A stretch of 64,000 nucleotides of DNA from NCBI GenBank assembly GCA_938020565.1, contig CALIHP010000012.1:9111-73110 (forward strand). The letters are read 5' to 3'. Shown one piece after another: positions 59,560 through 64,000 of the stretch (the first letter of the stretch is position 1; each line of letters starts with the position of its first letter). The notes beneath the pieces are model-generated. The model saw only the letters and a list, made by a program, of their open reading frames with translations, was not told the DNA's origin and did not search any database. The stretch comes from an uncultured Anaerolineaceae bacterium. Lineage in GTDB: Bacteria; Chloroflexota; Anaerolineae; Anaerolineales; Anaerolineaceae. Both the position numbers and the translations under genes were made by a program.

Positions 59560-60291
59560 ATGACGGAGACCGTATTGAACGTTCCGGCGGAGCGCGTCCC
59601 GCGTCATATCGCGGTGATCATGGACGGGAATGGCCGCTGGGCGAAGAAGCGCGGACTTCCGCGTCTCCTGGGTCATCGGCAGGGGACGGAGAACCTGCGC
59701 CGGATTATTAAGGCCTGCGTCAGGGCGGGGGTCCGGTACCTGACGATTTACGCGTTTTCTACCGAGAACTGGGGCCGGCCGCAGGACGAGCTCAAAGGCC
59801 TGATGCAGATTTTTAACGATGCGTTCGTCAACGAGATCAGCGAGCTGGTCCGCGAGGGTGTCCGCATCCTGCATATCGGCCAGCGGGAGGGCATCCCGGC
59901 TGACCTGCTGAATAAAATCGATCAGGCGGTTGAGCGTTCTAAAGATAACGACCGGCTGATCCTTTCGGTAGGGCTGAACTATGGCGGGCGGAACGAGATC
60001 ATGCATGCGGTCCGGAAGATCGTCGCTTCCGGCGTCGCGCCGGAGGAGGTTACCGAAGCGCTGATTTCGGAGAGCCTGTTTACCGCCGGAACGCCTGACC
60101 CGGACCTGGTGATTCGAACCAGCGGCGAATACCGCATCTCTAACTTTCTGCTATGGCAGTCGGCTTATGCGGAATGGGATTTCCCGGACACGCTCTGGCC
60201 CGATTTTGGCGTGGAGGAACTCTATGCGTCGATCGAACGGTACGCGAAGCGTGACCGCCGTTTTGGGAAATTGTCCGCTAATGACGGCTAA
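59560..60291 (+). CDS. uppS: Undecaprenyl diphosphate synthase
   Basis: 243 residues. It builds the C55 lipid carrier for cell-wall and glycan synthesis. Motifs are IMDGNGRWAKKRGLPRLLGH (catalytic Asp and diphosphate site), TIYAFSTENWGRP, LNYGGRNEI and the C-terminal RTSGEYRISNFLLWQSAYAE (in part). The ribosome site is GAGAAAGG. Overlaps cdsA by 11 bases. Confidence 0.97.
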   Translation: MTETVLNVPAERVPRHIAVIMDGNGRWAKKRGLPRLLGHRQGTENLRRIIKACVRAGVRYLTIYAFSTENWGRPQDELKGLMQIFNDAFVNEISELVREGVRILHIGQREGIPADLLNKIDQAVERSKDNDRLILSVGLNYGGRNEIMHAVRKIVASGVAPEEVTEALISESLFTAGTPDPDLVIRTSGEYRISNFLLWQSAYAEWDFPDTLWPDFGVEELYASIERYAKRDRRFGKLSANDG

Positions 60292-61111
60292 GCTGACGAA
60301 TTTGCAGCAGCGGATCCTGGCCGCGACCGTTTTATTGCCGCTGGTCTGCTTCCTGATTTACGCCGGCGGATTGGTATTTCTGGCCGGCGCGGTCGTTTTT
60401 CTCGGACTTGGGGCCTGGGAGTTTCATCATATTTATCTCAATAAGCCGGATAACCGGACGTCGACGATTTTCATGGTCGCGATGGTCGTGATTATGTGCC
60501 TCTGCCGTTATTTTTTTGGGTTCAACTGGAGCTGGAGGCTGTTTACGCTGTGTTTCATGCTGTCGATGGTTTTCAGCGTCATTTCGTATGAACTGGGCGA
60601 CGACGCGGCGGCGAACGGCTTTTCGACGCTCGTTACCGGGGTCGTCTATTTAGGCTGGCTCGGGTCGTACCTTGTCGCGCTGAGGCAGCTTGACGATGGT
60701 CTGGTCTGGGTTGCCTTTACCGTATCGTTAGCGATCTCCGCCGATTTGGGCGCGTTCATATTCGGCCGATTATTCGGGCGGCGCCATATGTTCACGCGTG
60801 TCAGCCCTAAAAAGACCTGGGAAGGATATTTCGGCGGAATCGCCTTTACGATCGGCGTCGCTGCGCTGGCGCATGCCGTTATTCAGGGTGTTCAGGGCCT
60901 CATGTCGCTGAAGCTGGTTCTGGCGTTTGCGGTTGCGGTCTCGGTCGTCTGCCCATTCGGCGATTTTGGCGAGAGCATGATCAAGCGGTCGTTTGGCGTT
61001 AAAGATTCTTCCAACCTGATCCCGGGGCATGGCGGCGTGCTGGATCGGTTGGACTCGATCCTGTTTTCCATGCCGATTGCGTTCTGGTTCTACGAGATTG
61101 TCAATCGTTAA
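60281..61111 (+). CDS. cdsA: Phosphatidate cytidylyltransferase
   Basis: 276 residues from ATG 60281. About eight membrane helices and the C-terminal CDP-diglyceride synthetase signature (SPKKTWEGYFGGI, then the SMIKRSFGVKDSSNLIPGHGG region (in part) with LDRLDS). It makes CDP-diacylglycerol. The frame is open upstream inside uppS, but the family start and the overlap with uppS favour 60281. Its stop overlaps by three bases the stop of the convergent gene. Confidence 0.95.
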   Translation: MTAKLTNLQQRILAATVLLPLVCFLIYAGGLVFLAGAVVFLGLGAWEFHHIYLNKPDNRTSTIFMVAMVVIMCLCRYFFGFNWSWRLFTLCFMLSMVFSVISYELGDDAAANGFSTLVTGVVYLGWLGSYLVALRQLDDGLVWVAFTVSLAISADLGAFIFGRLFGRRHMFTRVSPKKTWEGYFGGIAFTIGVAALAHAVIQGVQGLMSLKLVLAFAVAVSVVCPFGDFGESMIKRSFGVKDSSNLIPGHGGVLDRLDSILFSMPIAFWFYEIVNR

Positions 61112-62271
61112 TTTTCTGACAGCTTTATTTCGATCGTTCCGTTAGGCGCGGACGCGTCAACGTTGACCTGATACGAGTTGCCGGCGTCCAGAACCTCGCC
61201 GTTGGGATAAATTTGCCTGCCGCTCCGCGTATAAGCCGCCGGGTACGTGGCCTCCGCTTCGTCCGGAAGCGTGATAAACGCGCTGACTCCCTTGGGTACG
61301 TAAATTCGTAAATTCCCGTTCTGACAATCGAAACGGAGCGCCTGCTCCGTCTGATAGGGAAGAAGGACGTCGATATTGCCGCGGCGCGAGGTAACCGACG
61401 CTGAATGCAGCGCGACGCGCGACAGGTTGAGCAGCTGGTATCCGTTGTCCATCGTCGTGTCCAGCGTCAGTGGCAGGCTTTGGGCGACTTCCAGCTTCCA
61501 AAGCGCGTCGGTTTGCTGTTCCTGACCGAATTCGAGCGTTCCGCCGGTTCCGGACGCTTCCGCCGATAATTCATAGCGCATCAGCGCGCCAGAGCCGTCC
61601 GCGGTTTCGCTGAACGTTTCGCCGCTCGCGAGACGGACGCTCCCGATCAGCGCGCTTTCCCCGAGCGCGTTTCCGCGAAGGTCGATCTGTCCTGACGGCG
61701 CGTGAATTGTCAGCGAAGCCGCGTTATGATCCGGGTATGGGTAGGCGATGGTCTGCTCTGAAGCGCGCGAGGGAAGCGCGTATGGGGTCTGGCTGATCGT
61801 GACGCTTTTCGGGAGCGTGATATTCGGGATCGTCAGCAGCCCGTTCGAGACGAAAATCGTGATCAGGATTGCTCCTCCGACGAAAATGAGCGAGATGATT
61901 GCGCCAAGGATCCGCGAGCGAAGGAGAATATCGACGCCAATTGCGATGAGGAGGAGGGGCCAGAAGCGGTTGAAGATTTCGCGGAGGCTGCCGGCGTCCC
62001 CGCCGCCGAAGTTCATCATGAGGACCGCGCCGCCAAGCGCCGTCAGAACTGCGCCGCTGATGAAGCGCTTCTGAATCAGGAGAAAATCGAGACCCGCCGC
62101 GACGATAACGATTGCCCAGGCGCGTTCTAAAAAAGCCGGATCCGGCGCGCCGCCGAGCCCTGAGGCATAAAGCTGGAGAAGCGTTCCTCCGATGATCAGG
62201 AGAAGCGGAAGGGCGCTGCTGCCGCGTGGCTGCGGCGGGGGCGCGAAAACGGGATCGAGGTCATGATTCAT
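61108..62271 (-). CDS. LiaF/DUF5668-like membrane protein
   Basis: 387 residues. The N-terminal third has four membrane helices in the LiaI-LiaF/DUF5668 style (LLLIIGGTLLQLYASGL, WAIVIVAAGLDFLLI, ALGGAVLMMNFG, FWPLLLIAIGVDILL) with a further hydrophobic helix after them. The C-terminal part is a beta-rich domain (SASVTSRRGNIDVLLP, NGNLRIYVPKGVSAFITLP) of the toastrack type. LiaF-like proteins sense envelope stress, but no LiaRS pair is present here. The ribosome site is GGAAAAAAG. Confidence 0.78.
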   Translation of the reverse strand: MNHDLDPVFAPPPQPRGSSALPLLLIIGGTLLQLYASGLGGAPDPAFLERAWAIVIVAAGLDFLLIQKRFISGAVLTALGGAVLMMNFGGGDAGSLREIFNRFWPLLLIAIGVDILLRSRILGAIISLIFVGGAILITIFVSNGLLTIPNITLPKSVTISQTPYALPSRASEQTIAYPYPDHNAASLTIHAPSGQIDLRGNALGESALIGSVRLASGETFSETADGSGALMRYELSAEASGTGGTLEFGQEQQTDALWKLEVAQSLPLTLDTTMDNGYQLLNLSRVALHSASVTSRRGNIDVLLPYQTEQALRFDCQNGNLRIYVPKGVSAFITLPDEAEATYPAAYTRSGRQIYPNGEVLDAGNSYQVNVDASAPNGTIEIKLSEN

Positions 62272-62399
62272 ACTTTTTTCCGTGCAATTAGTATGCCTTC
62301 AATCGTCAGGGAACGGACGAAATGGAACTGTCCCGGCTTTCCCTGCCGGTCCGGGCTGGCGGCGAACGATCGCGGACCCGATCGCCGCGCTCCCTTCGC

Positions 62400-63530
62400 T
62401 TAAGCCGATTTTCGCAGGGTGAACGTCATGATCAGTCCCAGAACGCTGAGCCCGATCAGGCCCCATGCCAGAGCTGGCTTGAACGCTTCGATTTTCATGA
62501 AAAAATCGTTGATGTAACCTCCGGGCTCATGGCGGTTCTCCGCGGGGCCAGGATTCGCCGCGGCTTCGGTCGCTTCGGCGGTATAGGTCGGACGCGGGGT
62601 CCGGGTTGGCGGGATCGGCGTCTTCGTAATCGTCGGCGTGACCGTATCGGTAAATCTGGGGCGGATGAGAATCGTGTCGCCCTCGTAGATAACCGGGTTC
62701 TCAAGATCGAGGCTGTTCAGGAGCGCAAGCCCGTTCCATCCGATATCGTACGCGGCCGCGATTTCAGAGAGCGTCTGATCCTTCAGCACGACATGCGCGA
62801 CCGAGCCGTCCGCCGCCGGCGTCGAGGTCACGACCGGATTTTCGGACGGACGTTCCGTTCCAGTCCATGGAGCGACGTCAGGGGGCGGGGTTGCGTTTTC
62901 GATCGTCGGGAGCGGCGTATAGGTCAGCGAGCCGTTGGCGAGCTTTCCGGTAATCAACGCGACAAAGCGGCGGTTATTGATGACGATTGTTGCGATTCCG
63001 GCGTGCAGGTAATCGGCGCTCAGGAGTTTCGCGCGTTCTCCGACCGTTGAGAACCAGATCTCCTCGATTATATATTCCGGCGGTGTCGTCCGCCAGACCA
63101 TCGCAGAATTCTGATGAAGCGAGAAAGCGGCTCCCCCGGCGTACTGATATTCCTGCGCTATCGATTTGAGCGACCGGTTGTCTCTCGATCGCTCGCTGAG
63201 CCGGTTCAGCTTAGCGAAGACGCTGACCTGCGCTGCGGCGACTTTTTGCAGCGCTGCGTCCAGGATCAGTTCCGGACGGTCATATTCGGCGCGCAGCCGG
63301 TTAATTTCCGTCAGGAGCGTTTCGACGTAGGTTTCGTTTTCACGAAATTCACGTTCTTCCGCGGACAGTTCGCGGGTTTGCGTTGCCGTCGGGTCTGGCG
63401 ACGGCGTTATCGATGCGGACGTCGTTTCCCGTGCGGTTGGCGTTGGGACCGCCGCGGCGTTGGCGCGTCCGGAAAGAGCCAGGAGGCATCCGAGGATCAG
63501 GAAACTTGAGAACGTCCGCCGACGGTTCAT
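62400..63530 (-). CDS. CAP-domain protein with LysM and C-terminal membrane helix
   Basis: 376 residues. Signal sequence (FSSFLILGCLLALSGRANAA, in part), a Thr/Pro stretch, a CAP/SCP-like domain (about 60-200; LLTEINRLRAEYDRPELILD, YAGGAAFSLHQ, FSTVGERAKLLSADYLHAGIA in part), a LysM domain (HVVLKDQTLSEIAAAYDIG), a Thr/Pro linker and a C-terminal membrane helix. A cell-wall-associated surface protein. It follows the LysM gene by three bases (same operon). The 128 bases before the next minus-strand gene hold a GC hairpin-like sequence but no clear terminator. Confidence 0.88.
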   Translation of the reverse strand: MNRRRTFSSFLILGCLLALSGRANAAAVPTPTARETTSASITPSPDPTATQTRELSAEEREFRENETYVETLLTEINRLRAEYDRPELILDAALQKVAAAQVSVFAKLNRLSERSRDNRSLKSIAQEYQYAGGAAFSLHQNSAMVWRTTPPEYIIEEIWFSTVGERAKLLSADYLHAGIATIVINNRRFVALITGKLANGSLTYTPLPTIENATPPPDVAPWTGTERPSENPVVTSTPAADGSVAHVVLKDQTLSEIAAAYDIGWNGLALLNSLDLENPVIYEGDTILIRPRFTDTVTPTITKTPIPPTRTPRPTYTAEATEAAANPGPAENRHEPGGYINDFFMKIEAFKPALAWGLIGLSVLGLIMTFTLRKSA

Positions 63531-63533
63531 GCC

Positions 63534-64000
63534 CTATTTTTCACGCAGGAACCCGAAGACCCAGGTCAGGATCAGCCCGATTCCGCAGGCGATCACCAGG
63601 AAAACGCCCAGCGTTCGCGCTCCCGGTTCGTCGAAAAAGGAAATATATTTGATAACCGGCCCCGGCGTCGGCGTCATCGTCACCGTCGGCGTCGGCGTAT
63701 CGAGCGGAGGGCGCGTCGGGGTAATTGTCGAGGTTGGACGCGGCGTGTTGGTGGACGGCGGCGGCGTTACCGTCGGCGTCAGCGTATCGGCGACCGGCGT
63801 TCCCCCGTAGTGAATCAGGATGCGCTGTCCGGCTGTAACCGAGGTGTCTTCCGCGCTCATGTTATTCATCGCCTGGATCTGAGCGATTGTCGTTCCGTAG
63901 TTGATCGCGATCGTCCAAAGCGTTTCGTTGGCCTGAACGATATGGAAAATCGAGCCGTCCGGCTGTGCCGTGCTGGTCGCGAATTCGCCCGGCTGAACCG
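63534..64000 (-). CDS. LysM-domain membrane protein, 5' end outside window
   Basis: Only the C-terminal 155 residues or so are visible; the frame runs off the window end at 64000. A LysM domain (HIVQANETLWTIAINYGTTIAQIQAMNN, in part) is followed by a Thr/Pro linker (repeated TPT units) and a C-terminal membrane helix. A further LysM could precede it. It is the upstream member of the pair with the CAP-LysM gene. Confidence 0.88.
   Translation of the reverse strand, partial: VQPGEFATSTAQPDGSIFHIVQANETLWTIAINYGTTIAQIQAMNNMSAEDTSVTAGQRILIHYGGTPVADTLTPTVTPPPSTNTPRPTSTITPTRPPLDTPTPTVTMTPTPGPVIKYISFFDEPGARTLGVFLVIACGIGLILTWVFGFLREK

Overview
The window reads as a chromosomal segment of a strictly anaerobic, fairly GC-rich bacterium, most likely an Anaerolineae-type member of Chloroflexota. 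This rests on LysM and other surface proteins with Thr/Pro linkers (TPTPTVTPT type), a Ycf45-like R3H ATPase, a trimeric [FeFe] hydrogenase, Dps, ferritin and no respiratory genes. There is no 16S gene in the window, so the placement is inference.

Layout. 0-4 kb: dps, an orphan promoter/palindrome region, a flavin split-barrel gene and a GT-C-like membrane protein. 3.8-9.6 kb: a translation superoperon, tRNA-Thr/Tyr/Thr, tuf, rpmG, tRNA-Trp, secE, nusG, rplK, rplA, an L10 leader with attenuator, rplJ and rplL; it ends in a terminator and rpoBC do not follow. 9.6-14.2 kb: SRPBCC protein, S9 peptidase, ferritin, DUF4143 ATPase. 14.4-22.5 kb: a three-gene module of metallophosphatase, kinase-like membrane protein and giant coiled-coil membrane protein. 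22.6-29.7 kb: gyrA, NYN-LOTUS protein, small membrane protein, HtrA, GT-C protein. 29.7-32 kb: a dense DnaA-box cluster (possible oriC), a small DUF3791-like pair, a YefM/YoeB pair whose toxin is cut by a TAG codon, and a methyltransferase. 32-33.5 kb: metK under a SAM-I riboswitch. 33.6-37.5 kb: hydCBA. 37.7-50.8 kb: a Cas4-like protein split over two membrane-anchored genes, nadK, a zinc-finger membrane protein, recN, a LysM protein, an R3H ATPase, tmk, a DsbA-cyclophilin fusion, plsC, rho and an M23 peptidase. 50.86-57.63 kb: an inserted sugar-utilisation cassette (LacI regulator, AnmK-like kinase, ribose-type ABC importer, transaldolase-like aldolase) bounded by 89-bp direct repeats. 57.7-61.1 kb: two paralogous membrane proteins, frr, uppS, cdsA. 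61.1-64 kb (minus strand): a LiaF-like protein, a CAP-LysM protein and a LysM protein cut by the window end.

The genes fit a fermentative anaerobe that reoxidises NADH and ferredoxin through hydrogen evolution and protects itself from iron and peroxide with Dps and ferritin. Much of the coding content serves cell-surface functions (LysM, CAP, M23, HtrA, extracytoplasmic stalk domains). The most unusual items are the kinase/phosphatase membrane module, the repeat-bounded cassette, the split Cas4-like nuclease, the DnaA-box cluster and the nonsense-truncated YoeB toxin.
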